Assembly: GCF_021531665.1 (NCBI RefSeq) | Contig: NZ_JADYUH010000003.1 | Span: 62,001 to 126,000, forward strand | Direction of reading: 5' to 3' | DNA length: 64,000 nt | Source: Prevotellamassilia timonensis | Lineage (GTDB): Bacteria > Bacteroidota > Bacteroidia > Bacteroidales > Bacteroidaceae | In this document: piece by piece, positions 53,665 to 63,003 of the stretch | Position numbering within the stretch: position 1 is the stretch's first letter | Layout of the letters: each line of letters opens with the position of its first letter | Made by a program: the position numbers and the translations under genes | The notes under the pieces: model-generated | Database searches by the model: none | Seen by the model: the letters and a program-made list of their open reading frames with translations, nothing else | Told to the model about the DNA's origin: nothing

Positions 53665-54744
53665 ATGATAAACTTTACTGTAGGCCCTGTACAGTCATCT
53701 GATGCTGTTCGTGCCATAGGCGCAGAACAGGTGCCATATTTTAGAACGGCGGAGTTCTCAGAGCTCATGTTGGAAAATGAGCGACTCGTAAAGAAGTTTG
53801 CACACACTACAGATGATAGTCGTGTAGTATTCATGACATGTTCTGGTTCGGGTGGTATGGAGACAGCCATTATGAACTGCCTCAACAAAAATGACAAAGC
53901 TCTCGTTGTGAATGGTGGTAGTTTTGGCGAACGATTTGTAGAACTGCTTACACTTCACGAGATTCCTTTTACAGAAATCAAGCTGGAGCATGGCAAGGCC
54001 TTGAAACCAGAGCACCTTGCTCCTTACGAAGAGCAAGGTTACACGGCTTTCCTTCTCCAGAAGCATGAAACCTCTACTGGGGTACATTACGATATTGATA
54101 TGGTTGCCGACTTCTGTAAACGTAATGGATGCTTCTTGATAGTGGATACAATATCTTCTTTTCTTTGTGACCCTTTTGATATGACTGCTACTGGGGCTGG
54201 AGTTATGATTACGGGTTCTCAAAAGGCACTTGCTTGTGCCCCAGGAATTGCCGTTATGGCACTTGCTCCTTCTGCTTTGAAGCGTATTGATGAAAACAAG
54301 TGTTGTTGCCAGTACCTTGATTTGAAACTTGCTCTCAAGAATATGGAGAGAGGCCAGACCCCCTGGACACCTGCAGTTGGCATCCTTCGTCAGATTAATG
54401 TCCGTTTGAAGGAGATTGATGCCATGGGTGGTGATGAGGCAGAGATTGAACGTTGTGCAGAACTTGCTAGGTACTTCCGCAATAAACTCATTGAGCTGGA
54501 CCTTCCTTTTGAGATTGTAAGCGAGAGCCTCAGCAATGCGGTTACTCCTCTCCATCCGACCACTCAGTCTGCTTTTGAGATTTTTCTGAAGATTAAGGAT
54601 GAGTACGGAATGTGGATCTGTCCGAATGGTGGTGACATGAAGGATACCATATTCCGTGTTGGGCACATCGGTTATCTGCAGAAGGAAGATTATGATACAT
54701 TGATCAAAGCTTTCCTCGACTTGAGGGATAAAAAGTTTATTTAA
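53665..54744 (+). CDS. Class V PLP aminotransferase (AEP transaminase-like)
   Basis: 359 residues. INFTVGPVQSSDAVRAIGAE, FMTCSGSGGMETAIMN, VNGGSFGERFVELL, IVDTISSFLCDPFD and the PLP lysine in TGSQKALACAPGIAVMAL resemble 2-aminoethylphosphonate:pyruvate transaminase. No PEP mutase or phosphonopyruvate decarboxylase is in view, so the substrate may be another aldehyde or keto-phosphate. It overlaps the next gene by one base and likely feeds it. Confidence 0.85.
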   Translation: MINFTVGPVQSSDAVRAIGAEQVPYFRTAEFSELMLENERLVKKFAHTTDDSRVVFMTCSGSGGMETAIMNCLNKNDKALVVNGGSFGERFVELLTLHEIPFTEIKLEHGKALKPEHLAPYEEQGYTAFLLQKHETSTGVHYDIDMVADFCKRNGCFLIVDTISSFLCDPFDMTATGAGVMITGSQKALACAPGIAVMALAPSALKRIDENKCCCQYLDLKLALKNMERGQTPWTPAVGILRQINVRLKEIDAMGGDEAEIERCAELARYFRNKLIELDLPFEIVSESLSNAVTPLHPTTQSAFEIFLKIKDEYGMWICPNGGDMKDTIFRVGHIGYLQKEDYDTLIKAFLDLRDKKFI

Positions 54745-56081
54745 TGAAAAAAGTCATAACATACGGTACATACGATCTCTTTCATCAGGGGCATTATAAT
54801 CTTCTCAAACGGGCAAAGGATTTAGGTGACTACCTCATTGTGGGTGTCACTACTGATAATTTCGACCTTGAGCGTGGAAAGATGAATACCTGCAACAATG
54901 TGATGGAACGCATTGAGGCTGTCAAGGCAACTGGTCTTGCTGACCAAATTGTGATTGAGGAATATTGCGGTCAGAAAATTGATGATATCCAGAAGTATGG
55001 AGTGGACATCTTTGCCATAGGTTCCGATTGGGAAGGTTATTTCGACTATCTGAACGAGTTCTGCCAAGTTGTTTATCTTCCTCGCACCCAAGGTATTTCT
55101 TCTACTCAATTAAGACAGGAGCGTCCTACGGTCAATATCGGTATCATCGGAACCGGTAGTATTGCGTTTCGTTTTGTGCCTGAATCGAAGAATGTGAACA
55201 GTGCGGTTATTTCTGCAGCATATAATCCTGACATGGGTGAGAATATGGTATTCTGTGAGAAGTACCAGATTCCTGTCGTGGCGAATGATTTGGATGAGTT
55301 GTATGCAAATTGTAATGCAGTTTATATTGCATCACCTCATTATACCCACTACGACTACGTAAAGTCTGCACTATTGGCAGGGAAACATGTGTTATGTGAG
55401 ACTCCTTTCGTGTTCTCTATGGCACAAGCAGAGGAACTCTATCAGATTGCAGAGGAAAAAAAGCTTGTCCTGATGGTAGCCCTCAAAACGGCCTATACTC
55501 CAGCATTTGGACATCTGTTTTCTCTTTTGAAATCTCGAATTATAGGTGATGTCGTGGAAGTGAATGCTTCCGTCACGACATTGACTGATGAGAGTTCGGA
55601 GAAGCTTGACTGTAAGCATTTTGGTGGTAGTATGAGTGAGAATGCATGTTTCCCATTGCTTCCAATCTTCAAGTTCTTGGGTGCTGACTATCGCAACATA
55701 AACTTCTATTCAAAGATGAAGAACGGCGTTGATATATTCACAAAAGCTGTATTCCGCTTTGATCATGCTGTCGCATCATTTCAGGTCGGACTCGGTGTTA
55801 AGACGGAAGGTTGCATGACTGTTGCAGGAACCAAGGGGTATGTGTATGTTCCTGCGCCATGGTGGAAGACTGACTATTTTGAGGTGCGTTATGAAGATCA
55901 AAACCTGAACAAGAAATATTTTTATCCTTTTGTGGAAGAAGGATTAAGGTATGAGATAAAAGATTTTGTAGCGGCAATTCTTTCTGAAGGCTACCATCAC
56001 CAAATCTCTAAGATAGAAAACCTGAAGATGGCTGAAGTGCAAGAATGTTATATTAACGGAATAAATGTTTATCGATTATGA
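54744..56081 (+). CDS. Fusion: TagD-type cytidylyltransferase + Gfo/Idh oxidoreductase
   Basis: 445 residues. Residues 1 to about 128: TYGTYDLFHQGHYNLLKRAK (nucleotide-binding HxGH) and QGISSTQLR, as in glycerol-3-phosphate cytidylyltransferase. Residues about 130-445: NIGIIGTGSIAFRFVPESKN, AVYIASPHYTHYDYVKSALL, GKHVLCETPF, LMVALKTAYTPAF, a Gfo/Idh/MocA dehydrogenase. In the dehydrogenase the EKP motif reads ETP (Lys to Thr), so catalysis may differ. One protein could thus reduce and CTP-activate a small phosphate. It overlaps licD by 4 bases. Confidence 0.88.
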   Translation: MKKVITYGTYDLFHQGHYNLLKRAKDLGDYLIVGVTTDNFDLERGKMNTCNNVMERIEAVKATGLADQIVIEEYCGQKIDDIQKYGVDIFAIGSDWEGYFDYLNEFCQVVYLPRTQGISSTQLRQERPTVNIGIIGTGSIAFRFVPESKNVNSAVISAAYNPDMGENMVFCEKYQIPVVANDLDELYANCNAVYIASPHYTHYDYVKSALLAGKHVLCETPFVFSMAQAEELYQIAEEKKLVLMVALKTAYTPAFGHLFSLLKSRIIGDVVEVNASVTTLTDESSEKLDCKHFGGSMSENACFPLLPIFKFLGADYRNINFYSKMKNGVDIFTKAVFRFDHAVASFQVGLGVKTEGCMTVAGTKGYVYVPAPWWKTDYFEVRYEDQNLNKKYFYPFVEEGLRYEIKDFVAAILSEGYHHQISKIENLKMAEVQECYINGINVYRL

Positions 56082-56881
56082 AAAAAATGATAGATGTTGA
56101 GGAGCTAAAAAGTATCCAAATGGAAATATTGAAGTCTATTGATTTGTTTTGCAAACAGAACGACATCAAATATTCCTTGGCTTTTGGTTCTCTTTTGGGG
56201 GCTGTCAGACACCATGGCTATATCCCATGGGATGATGATTTGGACATCATGCTTCTTCGTGAGGACTATACGAAGTTTGTCAATGGCTTTAAACATGAAA
56301 TATATTCTGTAATAACTCCCTCTAACAACATTGATTATTCCTTGCCTTTTGCAAAAGTGTTCGATAGCAGGACAGTAATTGATGAAAATGCAGATACAAA
56401 ATGTACATATGGCGTTTACGTTGATGTCTTTCCTGTTGATAATACTCCAGACGACCCTAGAGAATTAAATCATTTTCTGAAGCAAAAAGATCGTTTAAAT
56501 AAACAGCATATCCTGAAAATATTGAAGATTCGGAAAGGGAGGAGTTTGATAAAGAATTTTGTCATCCTGATTGGTCATGCTCTTCTTGCATTCAAGTCTC
56601 TTCATGAGATAGTAATGGAAATGGAGAACCTGTCATCAAAATATTGCTCACAAACGGGATGTAATCTAAAAGGCATAATTGCGCCTAATGATAATCGTAG
56701 GGAAGAATTGTTGCCATCAGTATATTTTGATTCGTATCGTACTGTTCGTTTTGAAGACGTTGAAGTAATGGCAATAGAAAAATATGATGAGTATTTGAAA
56801 GCGTCATACGGCGATTACATGAAGCTTCCCCCAAAGGAAAAGCAGGTTTCCCATCATCTGTTTGAAGCGTATTGGAAATAA
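56078..56881 (+). CDS. LicD-family phosphotransferase
   Basis: 267 residues. IKYSLAFGSLLGAVRHHGYI and PWDDDLDIMLLREDY are the LicD nucleotidyltransferase-like core; YVDVFPVDNTPDD follows. LicD proteins move phosphocholine or similar groups from a CDP carrier to glycans. Together with the two genes before it, it forms a coupled modification cassette. Confidence 0.92.
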   Translation: MKKMIDVEELKSIQMEILKSIDLFCKQNDIKYSLAFGSLLGAVRHHGYIPWDDDLDIMLLREDYTKFVNGFKHEIYSVITPSNNIDYSLPFAKVFDSRTVIDENADTKCTYGVYVDVFPVDNTPDDPRELNHFLKQKDRLNKQHILKILKIRKGRSLIKNFVILIGHALLAFKSLHEIVMEMENLSSKYCSQTGCNLKGIIAPNDNRREELLPSVYFDSYRTVRFEDVEVMAIEKYDEYLKASYGDYMKLPPKEKQVSHHLFEAYWK

Positions 56882-56902
56882 TGGCCTGATTGCATTGAGG
56901 CT

Positions 56903-57031
56903 ATGAGTGAATTTGGAAACAAGATAGCTTATCTCTCCATTATTCTTGCTGTACTCATTCTCGTGTATGCTGCAAAATTATTGATGCGGTTTGCACCTGA
57001 TGTTTGGGGAATGTTGAATGGTGGACGTTAG
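56903..57031 (+). CDS. 42-residue single-pass membrane protein
   Basis: ATG at 56903, TAG at 57029. MSEFGNKIAYLSIILAVLIL continues to one membrane helix, then KLLMRFAPDVWG. It sits between licD and a glycosyltransferase gene on the same strand. No family is known to me; it could be a real small protein or leftover sequence. Confidence 0.45.
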   Translation: MSEFGNKIAYLSIILAVLILVYAAKLLMRFAPDVWGMLNGGR

Positions 57032-57039
57032 ATAAACAG

Positions 57040-58311
57040 ATGCCAAAAGTATTTCATATAAGCGGAGCCATAAATTTCGGTGCTCCGGGGCGGATTGTGG
57101 AACAAATCGGATTGTTGGCACGGAAGAAGGGCTATGAGTGCTTTGTCGCTCATAGTTGCCGTAATGAGAATCCGAGTCAGTTACAGCATTACGCCATGAC
57201 AGCAAGATACCAAGAGGTCATACATGCCCTTGGCGCCAAATTCCTTGATCTTCATGGTCTGCTGTCGACAAAGGAAACCAGGGGATTGGTAGAGCGTATC
57301 AAGGATTATCAACCTGATATCATTCATCTTCATAACATTCATGGATATTTCTGCAATTTCAAGGTGTTATTTGAATATTTGGATTCTGTGGATACTCCTG
57401 TGGTATGGACGCTGCATGACTGTTGGTCTTTCACGGGCAGATGCTTTCATTTTGTAGGAGTGGATTGCTATAAATGGAAGACTGGATGTTATGATTGTAA
57501 GGCTGAACCTAGTTATACAGTGTCAAAGTATTATGACCGTTCAAAAGAGTTATATGCTCTAAAGAAACGATTGTTCTCGTCTGTCAAGAACCTGACCTTA
57601 GTCCCTGTTTCAGATTGGCAGGCTGCATTCTTGAAGGATTCCTTCCTGAAAGACTGCAACGTGCATACGATTCATAATGGTGTGGATATAGAGAAGTTCA
57701 GACCCATGAATGGGAATCGTCTTCGTGATAAGCATAAGCTGGACGGAAAGTTTGTGATTCTTGGTGTGGCTTCTCCATGGAATACCCGTAAGGGATTGGA
57801 CGATTTTTATCGAATACACACAATGCTTCCAGATGAGTTTGCCATTGTGATGGTAGGGCTTACATCAAAGCAAATAGAAAAGTTGCCTGACGGCATCATA
57901 GGAATCGCAAGAACGGAGAGTCAGCAGGAATTGGCTGAATATTACTCGATGGCTGATGTATTTGTTAATCTGACGTATTTAGATACGTTTCCGACAGTAA
58001 ACTTGGAGGCTCTTGCCTGCGGTACACCGGTCATCACCTATCGTACTGGAGGTAGTCCAGAGGCGATAACGGATGTAGAGAATGTAAAGATGGTGAAGGA
58101 TGGGATTGAGTGTTATCCTACTGGTATGGTTGTAGAACAGGGGGATATTGCAGGAATTGTAGATGCCATAAGGGAACTGCATGCGCATCTGCTTTCTAAG
58201 GAGGATTGCCGGAAGAGGGCTGAGATTTACTTCAACAAGGACAAGTGCTTTGAGAAATATATCGACTTATATAATACATTAACTTGCCATACGGGGGGTA
58301 AAACTCTATAG
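57040..58311 (+). CDS. GT4-family glycosyltransferase, tandem copy 1
   Basis: 423 residues. VFHISGAINFGAPGRIVEQI, DIIHLHNIHGYFCNFKVLFE, VVWTLHDCWSFTGRCFHF, HTIHNGVDIEKFRP and VNLTYLDTFPTVNLEALACGTPVITY. It is close to the next gene throughout and is one member of a local three-copy family. The start at 57040 (MPKVFHISG) is chosen over a TTG at 57004, which overlaps the small ORF. Confidence 0.9.
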   Translation: MPKVFHISGAINFGAPGRIVEQIGLLARKKGYECFVAHSCRNENPSQLQHYAMTARYQEVIHALGAKFLDLHGLLSTKETRGLVERIKDYQPDIIHLHNIHGYFCNFKVLFEYLDSVDTPVVWTLHDCWSFTGRCFHFVGVDCYKWKTGCYDCKAEPSYTVSKYYDRSKELYALKKRLFSSVKNLTLVPVSDWQAAFLKDSFLKDCNVHTIHNGVDIEKFRPMNGNRLRDKHKLDGKFVILGVASPWNTRKGLDDFYRIHTMLPDEFAIVMVGLTSKQIEKLPDGIIGIARTESQQELAEYYSMADVFVNLTYLDTFPTVNLEALACGTPVITYRTGGSPEAITDVENVKMVKDGIECYPTGMVVEQGDIAGIVDAIRELHAHLLSKEDCRKRAEIYFNKDKCFEKYIDLYNTLTCHTGGKTL

Positions 58312-58356
58312 CCCAATTTGTTGCAAGTCTTCTTGTTCAGAAAGGAGGCTTGCAGC

Positions 58357-59619
58357 ATGAAAAAGCTTCTTCAAATCGGCTCTTCCCTCAACTGTGGTGC
58401 TCCGGGCAAGATTGCAGAACAAATTGGCTTGTTGGCTATGGCAAAAGGTTGGGATGTCTATATGGCGCATGGCGTGCGACATTCTAATCCCAGTCAATTG
58501 AAGACGATACCGATGGTTACGCCTCATGAGGAGAAAGTACATGCTCTATATAGTTTGCTGCTTGATCGTCATGGCCTTGGTCCTGATGGAAAGACAAAAA
58601 AAATGGTGGAATGGATAAAAGTCCATAAGCCTGACGTTATCCATCTGCACAATATCCATGGACATTTCCTCAACTATAAAACGCTGTTTGAGTATCTTGT
58701 AACGACGGATATACCTGTGGTGTGGACACTGCATGACTGCTGGCCTTTCACAGGACATTGCGCGTATTTCGACTCCGTTGATTGTAGGCGATGGATGACG
58801 GGCTGTTACGATTGCCCGCTCAGAAAAGACTATCCGAGGTCCTTTCTTATTGACCGTTCTCAGAAGAATTATCGTTTGAAAAGGCGACTTTTTACAGGAT
58901 TGAAGCGTTGCGTGATGGTGCCTGTATCGGATTGGTTAGGAGATATTACCCGTGTTTCGTTTATGGGTAAATATCCTGTACACGTGATTCATAACGGGAT
59001 AGATTTGAATGTGTTCCGTCCAGCTGAAACAGATTTGCGTCAGCGGTTGGGCATTGCACCTGAAAAAATAGTCGTACTGGGATTGGCTGCTCCGTGGGTT
59101 CCGCGCAAAGGCTACCATGATATAATTCTCATGAGCGAGGAGAAGGATTTTCAGATAGTGATGGTAGGCGTCAGTGCGGAACAGAAAGAGGCTTTGCCTA
59201 ATAATATCATAGCAGTTACCCGCACCAGCAACCAGCAGGAACTTGTGGAGTATTACAATATGGCGGATGTCTTTGTCAACCCTACTTATTCCGACAATTT
59301 CCCAACCACAAATCTCGAAGCGCTTGCCTGCGGCACGCCTGTCTTCACTTATCGTACGGGCGGCTCGCCGGAGGCGATTGCCGATGCTGCCTGTGAAAAG
59401 GAAGACAAGACTGGCGCGCTGCGTTATCCTACGGGAATGGTGGTAGAACAAGGTGACGTGGAGGGAATGATTCGTTCTATCCGCGAGTTAAGGCAACGGC
59501 CCATAAATGCTAACGTTTGCCGCCAGCGTGCCGTAGAGCATTTTGATAAGGACAAGTGTTTTGAGGAGTATATTAAGTTGTACGAGAATCTTCTACTGGG
59601 GGATCAGAATAACACTTGA
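58357..59619 (+). CDS. GT4-family glycosyltransferase, tandem copy 2
   Basis: 420 residues. Start KKLLQIGSSLNCGAPGKIAE preceded by a strong AAAGGAGG ribosome site at 58341. VVWTLHDCWPFTGHCAYFDS, VHVIHNGIDLNVFRP and VNPTYSDNFPTTNLEALACGTPVFTY. It is paralogous to copy 1; both keep all catalytic features, so they likely add different sugars. Confidence 0.9.
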   Translation: MKKLLQIGSSLNCGAPGKIAEQIGLLAMAKGWDVYMAHGVRHSNPSQLKTIPMVTPHEEKVHALYSLLLDRHGLGPDGKTKKMVEWIKVHKPDVIHLHNIHGHFLNYKTLFEYLVTTDIPVVWTLHDCWPFTGHCAYFDSVDCRRWMTGCYDCPLRKDYPRSFLIDRSQKNYRLKRRLFTGLKRCVMVPVSDWLGDITRVSFMGKYPVHVIHNGIDLNVFRPAETDLRQRLGIAPEKIVVLGLAAPWVPRKGYHDIILMSEEKDFQIVMVGVSAEQKEALPNNIIAVTRTSNQQELVEYYNMADVFVNPTYSDNFPTTNLEALACGTPVFTYRTGGSPEAIADAACEKEDKTGALRYPTGMVVEQGDVEGMIRSIRELRQRPINANVCRQRAVEHFDKDKCFEEYIKLYENLLLGDQNNT

Positions 59620-59673
59620 GATAACAATCAGTTCGTGCAAGAGCCCTAAGGAAAGAGAGAGGAGGGCTGCGGC

Positions 59674-59849
59674 ATGAGCTCTTCCCTCAATTGCGGTGCT
59701 CCAGATAAGATAGCAGAACAAATTGGTTTGTTGAAGGCAAAGCCTCTTATGCAGAAGCATGTCGAAAATGCGTGCTTGATAATTTCGATAAGAATGACCG
59801 TTTTGCTGATTACGTGGATTTATATGATTCGCTCATCGTACGGTCATGA
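59674..59849 (+). pseudogene. Collapsed third copy of the GT4 tandem family
   Basis: It begins SSLNCGAPDKIAEQIGLL, the N-terminus of copy 2. It then jumps, in a different frame, to AEACRKCVLDNFDKNDRFAD and YVDLYDSL, which is the C-terminus of the family (compare CRQRAVEHFDKDKCFEEYI). About 1.1 kb of the middle is missing. A good ribosome site (AGAGAGGAGG) remains at about 59655. Confidence 0.8.
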
Positions 59850-59873
59850 GTGTTTATTGTTGAAGCAAGTAAT

Positions 59874-61094
59874 ATGAGAATCCTGATTGTTACGCAATAC
59901 ATTTATCCAGAACCTTTTAAGAGCTCTGAGATGGCTTTCGAATTGAGCAAACGAGGTCACAATGTCGAGGTGCTTACGGGAATTCCGAATTATCCAGAGG
60001 GGCATTATTACTCTGGATATGGTCTTTTCAAGAAACGCAAAGAAGTGGTGAATGGAGTAAAATTCTACCGCTGTCTTCAGACTCCACGAAAATTGCTTCC
60101 TGGTTTTCTTGGTCAAAGCTTAAATTACGTGACCTTTATGGTGAATGCCACCCTATGGGTGTTGTTCTATTTCGTGTGGAAAAAGAAGTATGATGCTATC
60201 ATCACGCACGAGCCCTCGCCCATTACTCAAATTGTGCCTGCATGCATATTGGGAGATGTACGTAAAATCCCTGTATATAGTTGGATACAAGATATTTGGC
60301 CCGATGCACTTGTTTCGGCGGGGGGAATGATCGGTAAGATGCTGGCTCCAACATTAGGCTGGGTGACCAATTGGGTGTATCGCCATTCTACAAAGTTGTT
60401 GATTACTTCTAAAGGTATGTTAGAACTCATCAATCGGGATGCAGACTACAAGGATAAAATAATCTACTATCCACAATGGTCGGAAGATATGATGCCCTTG
60501 GATAGGCAGCCTGTCGGCATTGACTGGGTGAGAGGTGAAGACTATACTATTATGATGGTTGGCAGCCTGAATAGTGGTATCGGTGTGCCTGCAGTACTGG
60601 AATTATGCAAGGAGATGAAGGATGATTCTGTAAACTTTGTGTTTGTGGGCGGTGGCAGTGAAGAACAAACAATGCGTGATTTCTGTAATAAGGAAGGATT
60701 AGGTAAGGTGCGTTTTACTGGTCGAAAGCCCTTTGCAGAAATGCCTTACTATTGCCAACAGGCAGATGCAATGCTCCTAACATTGAAAGAAACGGAAATG
60801 AAACATCTGGATATTACCATTCCAGCGCGTTTGCAGGGATATCTGAGTGCAGGGAAACCTGTTTTGGCAATGATTGGCAGTGGTGCTACGGAAGTGATTC
60901 GAGAGGCCAACTGCGGTATTTCGGTTCCTGCGGGCGATTTCAAGGCATTGGCTGAGAAGATACGTAGGGAGGTGCTGGCTGATAAGGATGCTTTTGCGAG
61001 AAAGGGCAAGAATGGCAGAAAGTATTTTGATGAAAACTTTACAAAAGATAAGTGCATCGATAAATTAATAGAAATCTTAAACGGGAAAAAATGA
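59874..61094 (+). CDS. WbuB-like GT4 glycosyltransferase
   Basis: 406 residues. ILIVTQYIYPEPFKSSEMAF, VLTGIPNYPEGHYYSGYG, PVYSWIQDIWPDALVSAGG, MMVGSLNSGIGVPAVLELCK and ITIPARLQGYLSAGKPVLAM match the WbuB group, which transfers L-FucNAc in E. coli O26. That fits the CapE-CapF-CapG route in this locus. The start at 59874 is chosen over a TTG- or ATG-like frame reaching 59850. It overlaps the next gene by 4 bases. Confidence 0.87.
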   Translation: MRILIVTQYIYPEPFKSSEMAFELSKRGHNVEVLTGIPNYPEGHYYSGYGLFKKRKEVVNGVKFYRCLQTPRKLLPGFLGQSLNYVTFMVNATLWVLFYFVWKKKYDAIITHEPSPITQIVPACILGDVRKIPVYSWIQDIWPDALVSAGGMIGKMLAPTLGWVTNWVYRHSTKLLITSKGMLELINRDADYKDKIIYYPQWSEDMMPLDRQPVGIDWVRGEDYTIMMVGSLNSGIGVPAVLELCKEMKDDSVNFVFVGGGSEEQTMRDFCNKEGLGKVRFTGRKPFAEMPYYCQQADAMLLTLKETEMKHLDITIPARLQGYLSAGKPVLAMIGSGATEVIREANCGISVPAGDFKALAEKIRREVLADKDAFARKGKNGRKYFDENFTKDKCIDKLIEILNGKK

Positions 61095-61966
61095 AACGAG
61101 TTCTAATAACTGGTGCTAACAGTTTTGTGGGTATAAATGTTGAGAAGTGGTTGCTTCGTGTGAAAGGTGAATTTGAGGTAGACACTGTTGACACAATGAA
61201 TGGGATATGGAAGCATGCCGACTTCTCGAAATATGATGTTGTGTTCCATGTTGCAGGCATTGCTCATGTGGATCCGAAACCAGATATGGCTCCCCTTTAC
61301 TATAAGGTAAATCGTGACCTTGCTGTAGAGATCGCGAAATGGGCGAAGGCGCATGGTGTAAAGCAATTCATTTATATGAGCTCGAAAATAGTATTCCATG
61401 CTTCTAAATCGTTAAAGGGTGATGTGGTTACGAAATCGAGCGTTCCAAACCCCAACGATTTCTATGGCGACTCTAAATTGCAAGCGGAGAAATGTCTGAA
61501 TGAACTGAATTGTGATACCTATAAAGTGGTTATTTTACGGCCTTGTATGGTTTATGGCCTTGGCAACAAAGGCAATTTGCCTCGTTTAGCATGGCTCGCT
61601 ACGAAAACTCCTGTATTCCCCGCTTGGCACAACAAGCGAAGTATGATTCATGTAGATAATTTGGCAGAATTGGTAAGGCAGGTGATACTTCGTGAATTGA
61701 GCGGTACGTTTCACCCTCAGAATAAAGAATACGTCGATACAGTGGAGGTGGTGCGTTATTTTGCTAAGCGAGAGGGTAAGAAAGTGTGGATTACACCAAT
61801 GCTAAACCCGCTGGTATGGCTTGGGTCGTTTTTCTTGAAACCAATCTGCAAAATGTTTGCAGACTCGTATTATGATCAAGAAATTAGTACTTATGAGTTC
61901 GACTATCAGGTAGTTCCATTTAGTGAGAGCCTGAAAGATGTAGAGCCCAGAAAAAAGATGCGATAA
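61091..61966 (+). CDS. NAD-dependent epimerase/dehydratase (sugar 4-ketoreductase-like)
   Basis: A 291-residue SDR. VLITGANSFVGINVEKWLL, VVFHVAGIAHVDPKPDMAPL, FIYMSSKIVFH, catalytic YGDSKLQAEKCL and RPCMVYGLGNKGNLPRL. It resembles the short reductases that often follow WbuB-type genes. It may reduce a 4-keto sugar on a nucleotide or lipid carrier. The exact substrate is unknown. Confidence 0.82.
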   Translation: MKRVLITGANSFVGINVEKWLLRVKGEFEVDTVDTMNGIWKHADFSKYDVVFHVAGIAHVDPKPDMAPLYYKVNRDLAVEIAKWAKAHGVKQFIYMSSKIVFHASKSLKGDVVTKSSVPNPNDFYGDSKLQAEKCLNELNCDTYKVVILRPCMVYGLGNKGNLPRLAWLATKTPVFPAWHNKRSMIHVDNLAELVRQVILRELSGTFHPQNKEYVDTVEVVRYFAKREGKKVWITPMLNPLVWLGSFFLKPICKMFADSYYDQEISTYEFDYQVVPFSESLKDVEPRKKMR

Positions 61967-63003
61967 TGTTACGTTTCAAAAAACTTATTGAAGGCAGGGC
62001 CTTGTATCAAGAGCCCGATAAGATTTGGGTAGCAAAGGGCAGGAGGTTCTTTGCTGTGGATTATGACGGGAAGCGTGTGGGGAGAGTGTTTACGGTGCCT
62101 GGCGGTTGGAAGGAACGGCTGATGACGTGCGGGCGTGTCCTGACGCAGGGTACCCGAAATGACATACGCATTCTTTTGCCTCTGAAAAACGAGAATTTTC
62201 TTGTCGTTGCTAAAAGGAAAGTGCTGGTATTCTCACGCGATGGTAAGGTGGTGAACATTTGGACTGGATTCCAAGGAAATAAACCAGGACATCAAGGAGC
62301 GTGCGTTACGCCTGATGGCACTATCTTTTTTACGGAATACCTGCTCAATCCGAAACGGGACCATGCCATCAGACTGTGGCGGTCGATGGACAACGGCATG
62401 ACATGGCACGTAGTGAAAGAGTTTGAGCCTGGGGACATACGTCATCTGCATTTCGTGAAGTGGGATGTGTATGCCGGATGCCTGTGGATGGGAACGGGCG
62501 ACTATGGAGAGAATGGTGCGGAGAACCGTCTCTACCAGAGTACGGATAATGGTGAGACATGGCGATTGGTGGGGCAGTACAGTCAGGACTGGCGTGCCAT
62601 TGGTGTCTGCTTCACGAAGGATTATCTGTATTGGGGAACGGATGCCGGTTCGTGTCCTGATACCGTTCATTTTGTACGTATGGACAGGCAGACAGAGACT
62701 CTGGAGATATTGGATGACATGGAGGGACCATGCCATGGATGCGGCTCGTATGCCGATGGCAGGGCTTTCTTCTCAACGGGCGTAGAAGGCGGTGAGAATG
62801 AGAAAGACAACATTGCACGCATGAAGATGTTAGGTGCTGATGGCAAGTTGCAGACCGTATGGGAATGCAAGAAGGATTGTCTGCCACTTATCGTCCAATA
62901 TGGCGTGATGCGCTTCCCGCTCGGGACTGACAATTGCACAAGAGTATGTTTTACCACCATGGGACTGAAAGGACATGGTGAGGCTATAATGATTGAGAAA
63001 TGA
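61966..63003 (+). CDS. BNR/Asp-box repeat protein of unknown function
   Basis: 345 residues. It shows Asp-box repeats SMDNGMTWHVV and STDNGETWRLV, and pairs such as VTPDGTIFFTEYL and LYWGTDAGSC, suggesting a beta-propeller of the sialidase type. There is no signal peptide, so it appears cytoplasmic. It lies in the coupled run between the SDR and the ATP-grasp genes (one-base and four-base overlaps). A role in glycan handling is inferred from position only. Confidence 0.7.
   Translation: MLRFKKLIEGRALYQEPDKIWVAKGRRFFAVDYDGKRVGRVFTVPGGWKERLMTCGRVLTQGTRNDIRILLPLKNENFLVVAKRKVLVFSRDGKVVNIWTGFQGNKPGHQGACVTPDGTIFFTEYLLNPKRDHAIRLWRSMDNGMTWHVVKEFEPGDIRHLHFVKWDVYAGCLWMGTGDYGENGAENRLYQSTDNGETWRLVGQYSQDWRAIGVCFTKDYLYWGTDAGSCPDTVHFVRMDRQTETLEILDDMEGPCHGCGSYADGRAFFSTGVEGGENEKDNIARMKMLGADGKLQTVWECKKDCLPLIVQYGVMRFPLGTDNCTRVCFTTMGLKGHGEAIMIEK

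Noticed and set aside
53665-54744. Naming the aminotransferase as a true phosphonate enzyme
   Set aside because: No PEP mutase or phosphonopyruvate decarboxylase is in the window, so the substrate is left open.
59674-59877. A 67-residue protein as a true gene
   Set aside because: Only its first 20 residues match the GT family; the rest is a frame-shifted tail of the same family.
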